From the NCBI RefSeq assembly GCF_024138395.1, contig NZ_JAMYDU010000009.1, positions 124,001 to 188,000 on the forward strand: DNA of 64,000 bases, read 5' to 3'. Positions 1 through 11,604 of this stretch are shown here, in pieces. Source of the stretch: Pseudomonas mandelii (GTDB lineage: Bacteria > Pseudomonadota > Gammaproteobacteria > Pseudomonadales > Pseudomonadaceae). A program made the position numbers and the translations under genes. The notes below the pieces were generated by a model. It did not search any database. It was not told where the DNA came from and saw only the letters and a list, made by a program, of their open reading frames with translations. Each line of letters begins with the position of its first letter. The first letter of the stretch is position 1.

Positions 1-697
1 CCGATTGCTGCACTTCGAAAGCGGTTTCATGGACGTGCATGTGAATCGAGGCGTCCAGCTCTTCGGCGATGACCCGGATTTTTTCCAGGGTTTCGTCGCC
101 CACGGTGTAGGGGGCATGGGGGCCAAAGGTGATTTTGATCCGCTCGTGATGCTTGAGATCGCCAAATAATTCGACGCCCTGACGAATGGCTTCATCCGCC
201 GTGGCGGCGCCTGGAATCGGGAAATCGAGGATCGGAATGGCGATCTGGGCGCGAATGCCGCTGTTATGCACGCGTTCGCTGGCGACCTTCGGGAAGAAAT
301 ACATGTCGGAGAAACAGGTGATGCCGCCTTTGATCTGCTCGGCAATGGCCAGGTCAGTGCCGTCGCGTACGAAAGCTTCGTCTACCCATTTAGCTTCGGC
401 CGGCCAGATGTGCTTTTCCAGCCAGGTCATCAGCGGCAGATCGTCGGCCAGGCCGCGGAACAGGGTCATTGCCGCGTGCCCGTGGGCATTGATCAGGCCG
501 GGGCTGAGCAACATGTCCGGCAATTCGCGGACTTCGGTTGCGTTAAGCTTCAAGGCTGCTGCGCGCGGGCCGATAAATACGATACGCCCGTCGCGGATGC
601 CCAGGGCATGCTCTTTAAGGACCACGCCAGCCGGTTCGACGGGTACCAGCCAGGTCGGCAGCAATAACAGGTCGAGCGCAGCGGTGGGGGTCGGCAT
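1..697 (-). CDS. mtaD: TRZ/ATZ-family amidohydrolase, probable 5'-methylthioadenosine deaminase (partial, C-terminus outside window)
   Basis: The minus strand is open from an ATG at 697 to the window edge, giving about the first 232 residues of an amidohydrolase-fold protein. An N-terminal beta-sandwich segment leads to [17 protein letters not shown], whose HxH is the first metal-binding pair of this superfamily. Further in are [13 protein letters not shown] and, near the edge, IHMHVHET, which carries the later metal/substrate histidines. In Pseudomonas the gene lying divergently beside mtnA encodes a 5'-methylthioadenosine deaminase that turns MTA into methylthioinosine, the first step of the pseudomonad methionine salvage route. 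That position and family fit here. S-adenosylhomocysteine or 8-oxoguanine deamination is the family alternative. The C-terminal third is missing, so specificity cannot be judged from residues. Confidence 0.85.
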   Translation of the reverse strand, partial: MPTPTAALDLLLLPTWLVPVEPAGVVLKEHALGIRDGRIVFIGPRAAALKLNATEVRELPDMLLSPGLINAHGHAAMTLFRGLADDLPLMTWLEKHIWPAEAKWVDEAFVRDGTDLAIAEQIKGGITCFSDMYFFPKVASERVHNSGIRAQIAIPILDFPIPGAATADEAIRQGVELFGDLKHHERIKITFGPHAPYTVGDETLEKIRVIAEELDASIHMHVHETAFEVQQS

Positions 698-806
698 CGA
701 AAGTCGGTTCCAGTGCTTTTGTAAAGGATGGCGAAGTATACCCGAGCGTCTTCGCGGGGGGATCGCTATAATCGGCGGCTTTTGTTCATGAGTGCGGGGT
801 AAGTGG

Positions 807-1883
807 ATGCGCGATCGACTGTTGGCTGCGGAGAAGGTGAAGGCCATCGATTGGCGTGATGGCACACTGTACCTGCTGGATCAGCGTATTTTGCCGTTCG
901 AGGAAACCTGGATCGCCTACACCAGCGCCGCGGGTGTGGCCGAAGCCATTCGTTCGATGGTGGTGCGTGGCGCGCCAGCCATCGGCATCAGTGCCGCTTA
1001 TGCCATGGTGCTGGCAGCCCGAGCCCGAATTGCCGAGGGCGGTGACTGGCAGGCAGCGTGGGAAGAGGATTACGCGGTACTGGCCGATTCCCGTCCAACA
1101 GCGGTTAATCTGTTCTGGGCCTTGAGTCGCATGCGTGACCGCCTGGACCGCCTCAAGGAAGACGCAGACCCTCTGGCGGCGCTGGAGGCCGAAGCCATCG
1201 CCATCCATGAAAGTGATCGCGAAGCCAACCTGACCATGGCCCAACTGGGTGTCGACCTGATCCGCAAGCATCAGGGCAACGCCCAGGCGATCCTCACGCA
1301 CTGCAACACCGGCGCACTGGCCACCGGCGGCTTCGGCACGGCGCTGGGGGTGATTCGCGGGGCTTTCATCGAGGGCATGGTCGAGCGCGTCTACGCCGAC
1401 GAAACCCGGCCATGGCTGCAAGGTTCGCGATTGACCGCATGGGAATTGGCTAATGAAGGCATTCCCGTGACCCTCAATGCCGATTCCGCCGCCGCGCACA
1501 TCATGAAAACCAAGGGTGTGACTTGGGTGATCGTCGGTGCTGATCGCATCACCGCCAATGGCGACGTGGCGAACAAGATCGGCACCTACCAACTGGCGGT
1601 CAACGCCATGCACCACGGCGTGCGTTTCATGGTAGTGGCGCCGAGTTCGACCATCGACATGAACCTGGCCAGCGGCGACGAGATTCCCATCGAAGAGCGC
1701 GATGGCCGCGAGTTGCTGGAAGTCGGCGGCAAGCGGGTGGGGGCGGATGTCGATGCGTTCAACCCGGTGTTCGACGTCACGCCTGCGGATCTGATCGACG
1801 CGATCGTTACCGAGAAAGGCATCGTGGAACGGCCTGATACGGCGAAAATGGCGCAGTTGATGTGTCGTAAGCGTCTGCATTAA
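807..1883 (+). CDS. mtnA: S-methyl-5-thioribose-1-phosphate isomerase
   Basis: Converts 5-methylthioribose-1-phosphate to the ribulose-1-phosphate form in methionine salvage, in the cytoplasm. The 358-residue product has the family hallmarks: [12 protein letters not shown] near residue 54, [17 protein letters not shown] with the catalytic cysteine at 166, and [18 protein letters not shown] with the general-acid aspartate at 246. I chose the ATG at 807 because it gives the usual family length and N-terminus ([14 protein letters not shown]). A GTG at 792 would only add five unconserved residues. It is divergent from the MTA deaminase with about 110 bases between the two starts, so the pair probably shares a regulatory region. 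A REP pair follows the stop. Confidence 0.97.
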   Translation: MRDRLLAAEKVKAIDWRDGTLYLLDQRILPFEETWIAYTSAAGVAEAIRSMVVRGAPAIGISAAYAMVLAARARIAEGGDWQAAWEEDYAVLADSRPTAVNLFWALSRMRDRLDRLKEDADPLAALEAEAIAIHESDREANLTMAQLGVDLIRKHQGNAQAILTHCNTGALATGGFGTALGVIRGAFIEGMVERVYADETRPWLQGSRLTAWELANEGIPVTLNADSAAAHIMKTKGVTWVIVGADRITANGDVANKIGTYQLAVNAMHHGVRFMVVAPSSTIDMNLASGDEIPIEERDGRELLEVGGKRVGADVDAFNPVFDVTPADLIDAIVTEKGIVERPDTAKMAQLMCRKRLH

Positions 1884-1908
1884 AGGTATCTGGCGCCTGA
1901 TAAATCGC

Positions 1909-1986
1909 CTTCGCGGGCAAGCCTCGCTCCTACAGTGATCTGTGCCGTTCACAAATCTACTGTAGGAGCGAGGCTTGCCCGCGAAG
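1909..1986. repeat. REP inverted pair
   Basis: Two copies of a Pseudomonas REP arm in inverted orientation (CTTCGCGGGCAAGCCTCGCT and its complement) are separated by about 25 bases. They lie between mtnA and the gyrA leader and can form a long stem-loop, possibly a transcript 3' end or a RAYT substrate. Confidence 0.9.
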
Positions 1987-2189
1987 AACGATGACGCGAT
2001 CTGCCTTTCCGGATGGCCGCATTTGGCCTGCGGATCGGGCTTGATAATCCCTCTAAGCCCCTCTCGTCCCCTTCAAGCCTGTCACCGGTCAACTAACTAT
2101 GCTCCATGCGCATCTGGGGGATAGGTGCGTGGCGGCTCTTGTGATAACATCCGGCGGTTTCCAGGGTAGCCTGATGTGGCTGCCTTTAC

Positions 2190-2319
2190 TGCGCAGATCC
2201 ATGGCATAACTCGTTGATTTGTCGTAAGTCGGTGCATGGCACTCAGTCTGCATCGGCGAGCTTCGTTCGTCCCATATGGATGTGACGAAGTTTCACCAGA
2301 AAAAGGAATCAGGCTTCTC
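2190..2319 (+). promoter_or_regulatory. gyrA 5' leader, candidate gyrA RNA motif
   Basis: A conserved structured RNA (the gyrA motif) is known in gyrA 5' UTRs of Pseudomonadales. Here a stem CTTCGT (2261-2266) / ACGAAG (2285-2290) encloses CCCATATGG, and a ribosome-binding AAAAGGA lies about 12 bases before the ATG. I see the stem directly. Membership in the named motif is from location and genus only. Confidence 0.4.
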
Positions 2320-4989
<2,670 letters not shown>

Positions 4990-5000
4990 GCGGGCAAACA

Positions 5001-5034
5001 GGGGGCGGATGAAGATTCGCCCCCTTGTTGTTTG
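5001..5034 (+). terminator. Rho-independent terminator of gyrA
   Basis: GGGGGCG (5001-5007) pairs with CGCCCCC (5018-5024), followed by a T-rich run TTGTTGTTTG. It lies 11 bases past the gyrA stop. Confidence 0.85.
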
Positions 5035-5059
5035 TCCCTCAGGAACTATGGAGTCAGGA

Positions 5060-5173
5060 CTGTAGGAGCTGTCGAGCGGAGCGAGGCTGCGATCTTTTGA
5101 TCTTGCCGTCGCTCTTGTCTTGGCGGGCAGAACGAAAAGATCGCAGCCTCGCTTCGCTCGACAGCTCCTACAG
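5060..5173. repeat. Long inverted repeat (REP-like, GATC-type arms)
   Basis: The left arm CTGTAGGAGCTGTCGAGC..GAGGCTGCGATCTTTTGATC is answered by its complement ending AGCTCCTACAG. The two form an almost uninterrupted stem of about 45 bases. This is the second REP class of the window, also seen at 44114-44206 and, diverged, at 13640-13785. Confidence 0.85.
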
Positions 5174-5222
5174 GTTTACAGATCCACAGATCCACCCACA
5201 GATTTACAGATTTACAGATTTA
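5174..5222. repeat. Short tandem repeats upstream of serC
   Basis: The segment consists of closely spaced copies of an 8-base unit: ACAGATCC twice, then ACAGATTT three times. It ends 35 bases before the serC start and sits directly on the flank of the long inverted repeat. Units of this kind can change in number by replication slippage. Confidence 0.75.
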
Positions 5223-5257
5223 TTGCGTGATACCACCAAATCAGAGCGAGATTGGAT

Positions 5258-6343
5258 GTGAGCAAGAGAGCCTATAACTTCTGTGCCGGTCCTGCGGCGC
5301 TTCCCGAAGCTGTCCTGAAGCGCGCCCAGGGTGAACTCCTTGATTGGCACGGCAAGGGCTTGTCGGTTATGGAAATGAGCCATCGCAGCGATGAGTTCGT
5401 GTCCATTGCCACCAAGGCCGAGCAGGATCTGCGTGATCTGCTGAATATCCCCTCGAACTATAAAGTGCTGTTTCTGCAAGGTGGCGCGAGCCAGCAATTT
5501 GCTCAGATTCCTCTGAACCTGTTGCCGGAAAGCGGCACTGCCGACTATATCGACACTGGTATCTGGTCGCAGAAAGCTATCGAAGAAGCCTCGCGCTACG
5601 GCCACGTCAACGTTGCCGCCACCGCCAAGCCTTACGACTATTTCGCTATTCCCGGTCAGAACGAATGGAGTCTGTCTGCAGATGCCGCCTACGTTCACTA
5701 CGCACCGAACGAAACGATTGGCGGCCTGGAATTCCAATGGATCCCTGATACCGGCGATGTTCCGCTGGTCGCCGACATGTCCTCGGACATTCTTTCGCGT
5801 CCGGTGGATGTTTCGCGCTTCGGCATGATCTACGCCGGCGCCCAGAAAAACATCGGCCCAAGCGGCGTTGTCGTGAGCATCATTCGCGAAGACCTGCTGG
5901 GTCACGCCCGCTCCATTTGCCCGACCATGCTCAACTACAAGGTCGCGGCCGATAACGGCTCGATGTACAACACCCCGCCAACCTTGGCCTGGTACTTGTC
6001 CGGCCTGGTGTTCGAGTGGCTGAAAGAGCAGGGTGGTGTCGAAGCCATCGGCAAGCTCAATGAAGTGAAGCAGCGCACGCTGTATGACTTCATCGACGCC
6101 AGCGGCTTGTACAGCAACCCGATCAACAAGTCGGACCGCTCGTGGATGAACGTGCCGTTCCGTCTGGCAGACGATCGTCTCGACAAGCCGTTCCTGATGG
6201 GTGCCGACGAACGCGGCCTGCTGAACCTCAAGGGCCACCGTTCCGTGGGTGGCATGCGTGCCTCCATCTATAACGCCGTCGATATCGTTGCGGTCAACGC
6301 ACTGGTTTCGTACATGGCAGAGTTCGAGAAGGAACACGGTTAA
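5258..6343 (+). CDS. serC: Phosphoserine aminotransferase
   Basis: A PLP enzyme that makes 3-phosphoserine for serine and also serves PLP biosynthesis (4-phosphohydroxythreonine). The 361-residue product begins SKRAYNFCAGPAALP after a GTG start and carries LFLQGGASQQFAQIP, which binds the cofactor phosphate. The PLP lysine is Lys197 in AGAQKNIGPSG. The GTG at 5258 gives the conserved N-terminus; a TTG at 5252 would add two residues. Its TAA overlaps the pheA ATG by one base (TAATG), so translation of the two is coupled. It heads the well-known pseudomonad supraoperon serC-pheA-hisC-tyrA:aroA-cmk-rpsA. Confidence 0.98.
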   Translation: MSKRAYNFCAGPAALPEAVLKRAQGELLDWHGKGLSVMEMSHRSDEFVSIATKAEQDLRDLLNIPSNYKVLFLQGGASQQFAQIPLNLLPESGTADYIDTGIWSQKAIEEASRYGHVNVAATAKPYDYFAIPGQNEWSLSADAAYVHYAPNETIGGLEFQWIPDTGDVPLVADMSSDILSRPVDVSRFGMIYAGAQKNIGPSGVVVSIIREDLLGHARSICPTMLNYKVAADNGSMYNTPPTLAWYLSGLVFEWLKEQGGVEAIGKLNEVKQRTLYDFIDASGLYSNPINKSDRSWMNVPFRLADDRLDKPFLMGADERGLLNLKGHRSVGGMRASIYNAVDIVAVNALVSYMAEFEKEHG

Positions 6344-7437
6344 TGTCTGAGCAAGAACTCAAGGCACTGCGCCTGCGCATTGATGCTCTGGACGAAAAAG
6401 TTCTGGAGCTGATCAGTGAGCGCGCACGTTGCGCCCAGGAAGTTGCGCGAGTAAAGATGGCCTCGCTGGCCGAAGGCGAAGTGCCGGTGTTCTATCGTCC
6501 TGAGCGTGAAGCTCAGGTGCTCAAGCGTGTGATGGAGCGTAACCAGGGGCCGCTGGGCAACGAAGAGATGGCGCGGCTGTTCCGCGAAATCATGTCCTCG
6601 TGCCTGGCCCTCGAGCAGCCGCTGAAAGTGGCTTACCTCGGCCCTGAAGGTACATTCACTCAGGCTGCAGCCATGAAGCACTTCGGTCATGCGGTGATCA
6701 GCAAGCCGATGGCGGCGATCGACGAAGTGTTCCGTGAAGTCGCGGCCGGTGCGGTGAACTTTGGCGTGGTCCCGGTGGAAAACTCCACCGAGGGCGCGGT
6801 CAACCACACCCTCGACAGCTTCCTCGAACACGACATGGTGATCTGCGGAGAAGTCGAACTGCGCATTCACCATCACCTGTTGGTGGGTGAAAACACCAAG
6901 ACCGACAGCATCAGCCGCATCTATTCCCATGCCCAGTCCCTGGCCCAGTGCCGCAAGTGGCTGGACGCGCATTACCCGAATGTCGAGCGCGTGGCGGTTT
7001 CGAGCAACGCCGAAGCGGCCAAGCGGGTCAAGGGTGAGTGGAACTCGGCGGCGATCGCCGGCGACATGGCCGCTGGTCTGTACGGGTTGACTCGCCTGGC
7101 CGAAAAAATCGAGGATCGTCCGGACAACTCCACGCGATTCCTGATGATCGGCAGCCAGGAAGTACCGCCGACCGGCGACGACAAGACCTCGATCATCGTT
7201 TCCATGAGCAACAAACCTGGCGCACTCCATGAGTTGCTGGTGCCGTTCCATGACAATGGCATCGACCTGACGCGCATCGAGACCCGTCCGTCGCGCAGCG
7301 GTAAATGGACCTACGTGTTCTTCATCGACTTCGTCGGCCACCACCGCGACCCGCTGGTCAAAGGTGTGCTGGAAAAGATCAGTCAGGAAGCAGTGGCACT
7401 CAAAGTGCTGGGTTCCTACCCGAAAGCAGTTCTCTAA
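6343..7437 (+). CDS. pheA: Bifunctional chorismate mutase / prephenate dehydratase (P-protein)
   Basis: Turns chorismate into prephenate and then phenylpyruvate in phenylalanine synthesis. The 364 residues hold an AroQ-type chorismate mutase (about 1-90, LRLRIDALDEKVLELISERA), a prephenate dehydratase (about 95-275, starting VAYLGPEGTFTQAA and including FGVVPVENSTEGAV and DNSTRFLMIG), and a C-terminal ACT domain (about 285-360, NKPGALHELL and RIETRPSR) that binds phenylalanine for feedback inhibition. The start overlaps the serC stop. hisC follows 12 bases downstream. Confidence 0.98.
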   Translation: MSEQELKALRLRIDALDEKVLELISERARCAQEVARVKMASLAEGEVPVFYRPEREAQVLKRVMERNQGPLGNEEMARLFREIMSSCLALEQPLKVAYLGPEGTFTQAAAMKHFGHAVISKPMAAIDEVFREVAAGAVNFGVVPVENSTEGAVNHTLDSFLEHDMVICGEVELRIHHHLLVGENTKTDSISRIYSHAQSLAQCRKWLDAHYPNVERVAVSSNAEAAKRVKGEWNSAAIAGDMAAGLYGLTRLAEKIEDRPDNSTRFLMIGSQEVPPTGDDKTSIIVSMSNKPGALHELLVPFHDNGIDLTRIETRPSRSGKWTYVFFIDFVGHHRDPLVKGVLEKISQEAVALKVLGSYPKAVL

Positions 7438-7449
7438 GGGCGGTAGCAA

Positions 7450-8562
7450 ATGAGTGGCAACTTCCTCGCTCTGGCGCAGCCGGGCGTGCAACAACTTTCG
7501 CCTTACGTTCCGGGCAAGCCCGTGGACGAACTGGCCCGTGAGCTGAACCTCGATCCGGCCAATATCGTCAAACTGGCGAGCAACGAAAATCCGTTGGGCG
7601 CCAGTCCGAAGGCGCTGGCAGCCATTCGCGAAGCGCTGACCGAGCTGACCCGCTATCCGGATGGTAACGGTTTTGCGCTCAAGACCCTGCTGGCCGATCA
7701 GTGCCGGGTCGAGCTGAACCAGGTAACGCTGGGCAACGGCTCCAACGACATTCTGGAGCTGGTGGCGCGTGCCTATCTGGCGCCGGGCCTGAACGCGGTG
7801 TTCAGCGCGCATGCGTTTGCGGTCTATCCGATCGTCACCCAGGCCGTCGGTGCCCAGGCAAAAGTGATCCCGGCCAAAGACTGGGGCCATGATCTGTCGG
7901 CCATGCTCGCCGCGATCGATGCCAATACTCGCGTGGTGTTCATCGCCAACCCGAACAACCCGACCGGAACCTGGTTCGACGCCCAGACGCTGGATGACTT
8001 CCTGCAGGACGTACCGGCCCATGTGCTGGTGGTGCTGGATGAGGCCTACATCGAATACGCCGAAGGCAGCGACCTGCCCGATGGCCTGGACTATCTGGCG
8101 GCCTATCCGAACCTGCTGGTCTCGCGCACCTTCTCCAAGGCCTATGGCCTGGCGTCGCTGCGGGTCGGTTACGGCTTGTCCTCGGCCATCGTCGCCGATG
8201 TGCTGAATCGCGTGCGTCAGCCGTTCAACGTCAACAGCCTCGCACTGGCCGCCGCTTGTGCGGCGCTGCAAGACGGCGAGTACCTGGCTGAAAGCCGTCG
8301 CCTGAACGAGTCCGGCATGCAGCAGCTGCAAGCGGGTTTCCGCGAGCTGGGTCTGGGCTGGATTCCATCCAAAGGCAACTTCATCTGTGTCGATCTGGGG
8401 CGCGTTGCGGCTCCAGTGTTCGAGGGATTGCTGCGCGAAGGCGTGATCGTGCGTCCGGTGGCCAACTACGGCATGCCGAACCACCTGCGTATCACCATCG
8501 GTTTGCCGGCAGAAAACAGCCGCTTCCTCGAGGCGCTGACCAAGGTTATGGCTCGTGGTTGA
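7450..8562 (+). CDS. hisC: Histidinol-phosphate aminotransferase (aromatic-operon paralogue)
   Basis: A class I/II PLP aminotransferase of 370 residues. Motifs: KLASNENPLGASP at the substrate end, FIANPNNPTGTWF, VVLDEAYIEYA, and the cofactor lysine Lys230 in SRTFSKAYGLASLRVG. In this supraoperon the HisC homologue (often called HisHb) is thought to act broadly on histidinol phosphate and on aromatic keto acids, which fits its place between pheA and tyrA. Its final codons overlap the tyrA:aroA start by 8 bases, indicating coupling. It is probably not the only hisC in the genome, since a second copy usually lies in the his cluster. Confidence 0.95.
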   Translation: MSGNFLALAQPGVQQLSPYVPGKPVDELARELNLDPANIVKLASNENPLGASPKALAAIREALTELTRYPDGNGFALKTLLADQCRVELNQVTLGNGSNDILELVARAYLAPGLNAVFSAHAFAVYPIVTQAVGAQAKVIPAKDWGHDLSAMLAAIDANTRVVFIANPNNPTGTWFDAQTLDDFLQDVPAHVLVVLDEAYIEYAEGSDLPDGLDYLAAYPNLLVSRTFSKAYGLASLRVGYGLSSAIVADVLNRVRQPFNVNSLALAAACAALQDGEYLAESRRLNESGMQQLQAGFRELGLGWIPSKGNFICVDLGRVAAPVFEGLLREGVIVRPVANYGMPNHLRITIGLPAENSRFLEALTKVMARG

Positions 8563-10798
8563 TGTCACTGCACTGCAATCTGCTCAACCTATGATCGGTC
8601 GCCTGGTGGTGGTCGGCCTGGGGTTGATCGGCGGTTCGTTTGCCAAAGGCCTGCGGGAAAGTGGTCTGTGCCGCGAAGTGGTCGGGGTCGATCTCGATCC
8701 GCAGTCGCGCAAGCTGGCGGTCGAGTTGGGCGTGGTGGATCGCTGCGAAGAAGACCTGACGGCGGCTTGCCAGGGCGCTGACGTGATTCAGTTGGCGGTA
8801 CCGATTCTGGCCATGGAGAAATTGCTCGCGCTGTTGGCGGGCATGGATCTGGGGCAAGCGATTCTGACTGACGTCGGCAGCGCCAAGGGCAATGTGGTGC
8901 GCGCGGCGACCGAGGCGTTTGGCGGCATACCGGCGCGTTTCGTGCCGGGGCATCCGATTGCCGGTTCCGAGCAGAGCGGCGTGGAAGCCTCCAATGCCGA
9001 ACTGTTCCGCCGTCATAAAGTGATTCTGACACCGCTGGATCAGACCGACCCGGCCGCGCTGGCAGTGGTTGATCGGTTGTGGCGCGAATTGGGCGCTGAC
9101 GTCGAGCACATGCAGGTCGAGCGTCACGACGAAGTGTTGGCGGCGACCAGCCATCTGCCGCACTTGCTGGCGTTCGGTTTGGTCGATTCGTTGGCCAAAC
9201 GCAATGAAAATCTTGAGATCTTCCGTTACGCTGCGGGCGGTTTCCGCGATTTCACAAGAATCGCCGGTAGCGACCCGGTCATGTGGCACGACATCTTCCT
9301 CGCCAACCGCGAAGCTGTCCTGCGCACACTCGATACATTTCGCAGCGATCTCGACGCTTTGCGCGACGCGGTCGATGCAGGGGATGGGCACCAATTGTTG
9401 GGCGTGTTCACGCGCGCCCGGGTTGCCCGCGAGCATTTCAGTAAAATCCTGGCCCGCCGGGCCTATGTGGACGCTATGAATTCCAACGATCTGATTTTCC
9501 TGGCACAACCTGGTGGCCGCCTGACTGGGCGGATTCGTGTACCGGGCGACAAATCGATTTCCCACCGTTCGATCATGCTCGGCTCCCTGGCCGAAGGCGT
9601 CACCGAAGTGGAAGGTTTCCTCGAGGGCGAAGACGCCCTGGCGACCCTGCAAGCTTTCCGCGACATGGGTGTCGTCATCGAAGGTCCGCACCACGGTCGT
9701 GTGACCATCCACGGCGTCGGCCTGCATGGCCTGAAGCCTGCGCCGGGCCCGATCTATCTGGGCAACTCCGGCACCTCGATGCGTCTGCTGTCTGGCCTGT
9801 TGGCTGCGCAGAACTTCGACAGCACGCTGACCGGCGACGCTTCGCTGTCCAAGCGTCCGATGAATCGCGTGGCCAATCCGCTGCGTGAAATGGGCGCCGT
9901 GATCGAGACCGCTGCTGAAGGTCGTCCACCGATGACCATTCGTGGCGGCAACAAGCTCAAGGGCTTGACTTACACCATGCCAATGGCCAGCGCCCAGGTT
10001 AAATCCTGCCTGTTGCTGGCGGGCCTGTATGCCGAAGGCAAGACCACGGTCACCGAGCCGGCACCGACTCGCGACCACACAGAGCGCATGCTGCGCGGCT
10101 TCGGCTATCCGGTGACCGTCAAGGGCGCGACTGCCTCGGTCGAGTCCGGCCACAAGTTGACCGCGACCCACATCGAAGTGCCGGGCGATATCTCGTCGTC
10201 GGCGTTCTTCCTTGTAGCCGCGTCGATTGCCGAAGGTTCGGAACTGGTGCTCGAGCACGTCGGCATCAATCCGACCCGTACCGGTGTGATCGACATCCTG
10301 CGCCTGATGGGTGCGGACATCACCCTGGAAAACCAGCGTGAAGTGGGTGGTGAGCCGGTAGCGGATCTGCGCGTGCGGGCAGCTAAACTCAAAGGTATCG
10401 AGATCCCTGAGGCGCTGGTTCCACTGGCGATCGACGAGTTCCCGGTGCTGTTCGTGGCCGCTGCATGTGCCGAAGGGCGCACCGTGCTGCGCGGCGCCGA
10501 AGAGCTGCGCGTGAAAGAGTCGGACCGGATCCAAGTGATGGCGGATGGTCTGCTGGCGCTGGGCGTCAAGTGTGAGCCAACCCCGGACGGCATCATCATC
10601 GACGGCGGCCAGATCGGCGGCGGCGAAGTGCACGGTCACGGCGATCACCGGATTGCCATGGCCTTCAGCGTGGCTTCGCTGCGCGCTAGCGCACCGATCC
10701 GCATCCATGATTGCGCCAACGTCGCGACCTCGTTCCCGAACTTCCTCGCGCTGTGCGCGCAGGTCGGTATCCGTGTTGCACAAGAGGCTCAGTCGTGA
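8555..10798 (+). CDS. tyrA-aroA: Fused cyclohexadienyl/prephenate dehydrogenase and EPSP synthase
   Basis: One 747-residue chain with two enzymes. Residues about 12-295 are a TyrA dehydrogenase with the NAD site [16 protein letters not shown] and the substrate region [16 protein letters not shown]. From residue 308 ([16 protein letters not shown]) comes EPSP synthase with [36 protein letters not shown] and [14 protein letters not shown] and SAQVK are class II-type EPSPS features, a class often less sensitive to glyphosate; the phenotype is inference. The frame is continuous across the junction, so the fusion is genuine, as known in pseudomonads. GTG at 8555 overlaps hisC; an ATG at 8591 is a possible shorter start. 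The stop overlaps the cmk GTG by four bases. Confidence 0.96.
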   Translation: MVDVTALQSAQPMIGRLVVVGLGLIGGSFAKGLRESGLCREVVGVDLDPQSRKLAVELGVVDRCEEDLTAACQGADVIQLAVPILAMEKLLALLAGMDLGQAILTDVGSAKGNVVRAATEAFGGIPARFVPGHPIAGSEQSGVEASNAELFRRHKVILTPLDQTDPAALAVVDRLWRELGADVEHMQVERHDEVLAATSHLPHLLAFGLVDSLAKRNENLEIFRYAAGGFRDFTRIAGSDPVMWHDIFLANREAVLRTLDTFRSDLDALRDAVDAGDGHQLLGVFTRARVAREHFSKILARRAYVDAMNSNDLIFLAQPGGRLTGRIRVPGDKSISHRSIMLGSLAEGVTEVEGFLEGEDALATLQAFRDMGVVIEGPHHGRVTIHGVGLHGLKPAPGPIYLGNSGTSMRLLSGLLAAQNFDSTLTGDASLSKRPMNRVANPLREMGAVIETAAEGRPPMTIRGGNKLKGLTYTMPMASAQVKSCLLLAGLYAEGKTTVTEPAPTRDHTERMLRGFGYPVTVKGATASVESGHKLTATHIEVPGDISSSAFFLVAASIAEGSELVLEHVGINPTRTGVIDILRLMGADITLENQREVGGEPVADLRVRAAKLKGIEIPEALVPLAIDEFPVLFVAAACAEGRTVLRGAEELRVKESDRIQVMADGLLALGVKCEPTPDGIIIDGGQIGGGEVHGHGDHRIAMAFSVASLRASAPIRIHDCANVATSFPNFLALCAQVGIRVAQEAQS

Positions 10799-11484
10799 AA
10801 ATCATCGCACCGGTCATCACCATTGATGGGCCAAGCGGCTCTGGCAAGGGTACTGTCGCCGGGATGCTGGCCAAGCGTCTGGGCTGGAACTTGCTGGATT
10901 CCGGTGCGCTGTACCGATTGCTGGCGTTCGCGGCGTATAACCATGGCGTCGATCTGACGAACGAGGAATTGCTCAAAAAACTTGCCGCTCATCTGGATGT
11001 GCAATTCATCGCGGCGACCGACGGTCAGCTGCAGCGCATCATTCTGGAAGGCGACGAAGTCAGCGATATCATTCGCACCGAGAGTATCGGCTCGGGCGCC
11101 TCGCAGGTTGCTGCGCTGCCTGCCGTTCGTGAGGCGCTGCTCCAGCGCCAGCGAGCCTTTCAGGAACCGCCGGGTCTGGTGGCCGATGGCCGTGACATGG
11201 GCACGGTGGTATTTCCCGACGCACCGTTGAAGATTTTCCTGACCGCCAGTGCCGAGGAGCGTGCGCGCCGTCGATACTTGCAGTTGAAGGGCAAAGTCGA
11301 TGGTGTTAGTCTGTCGAGTCTGCTAGATGAGATACGTGCGCGCGATGAGCGTGACACCCAGCGAGCGGTAGCCCCGCTCAAACCGGCGGCTGACGCCATC
11401 CAGCTGGATTCCACGGAATTATCCATCGATCAGGTGCTGGAACGCATCATGAGCGAGATCGCCATTCGCGATATCGCCGGGTGA
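10795..11484 (+). CDS. cmk: Cytidylate kinase
   Basis: Phosphorylates CMP and dCMP with ATP in nucleotide salvage. The 229-residue product opens [19 protein letters not shown] (P-loop), followed by [25 protein letters not shown] and the lid segment [12 protein letters not shown]. The GTG at 10795 overlaps the tyrA:aroA TGA (GTGA), the expected coupling in this operon. Earlier in-frame starts would run into the upstream gene. A hairpin with a T run follows the stop, so part of the transcription may end before rpsA. Confidence 0.97.
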   Translation: MKIIAPVITIDGPSGSGKGTVAGMLAKRLGWNLLDSGALYRLLAFAAYNHGVDLTNEELLKKLAAHLDVQFIAATDGQLQRIILEGDEVSDIIRTESIGSGASQVAALPAVREALLQRQRAFQEPPGLVADGRDMGTVVFPDAPLKIFLTASAEERARRRYLQLKGKVDGVSLSSLLDEIRARDERDTQRAVAPLKPAADAIQLDSTELSIDQVLERIMSEIAIRDIAG

Positions 11485-11486
11485 CC

Positions 11487-11532
11487 AAGAAGGCCGCAGG
11501 GGACCAGTCATAGTCCTGCGGTGGCTTCTTTT
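11487..11532 (+). terminator. Terminator or attenuator hairpin between cmk and rpsA
   Basis: AAGAAG (11487-11492) plus CCGCAGG and GAC pair with GTCCTGCGG and GCTTCTT (to 11530), then TTTT. It is strong enough for termination. It may lower read-through into rpsA, which would then need its own promoter. Confidence 0.65.
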
Positions 11533-11539
11533 AAATGAA

Positions 11540-11604
11540 ACTAACCCACACCGTCTGGGGTGTGGAGATGGGCGTATTCTTCGCCCTCATCAACAGGAAT
11601 TAAA
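11540..11604 (+). promoter_or_regulatory. rpsA leader with two hairpins, candidate S1 autoregulatory region
   Basis: CCACACC / GGGTGTGG (about 11547-11566) and GGGCG / CGCCC (about 11571-11588) form consecutive hairpins just before the AGGA ribosome-binding site. E. coli rpsA is autoregulated by S1 through a multi-hairpin initiation region. The resemblance here is architectural only. Confidence 0.4.

Noticed and set aside
186..791. 201-codon plus-strand frame at the left end
   Set aside because: The minus strand encodes the amidohydrolase with clear metal-site motifs; the plus-strand frame has none.
7439..7448. GGGCGGTAGC before hisC, resembling the ops element of RfaH-controlled operons
   Set aside because: It lies between two housekeeping genes and next to a start codon, not in an LPS leader; the match is short and probably chance.
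6340..10783. Long minus-strand open frames opposite pheA-hisC and tyrA:aroA (742 and 745 codons)
   Set aside because: They mirror the codon structure of the real genes, have no recognisable domain, and cross gene borders.
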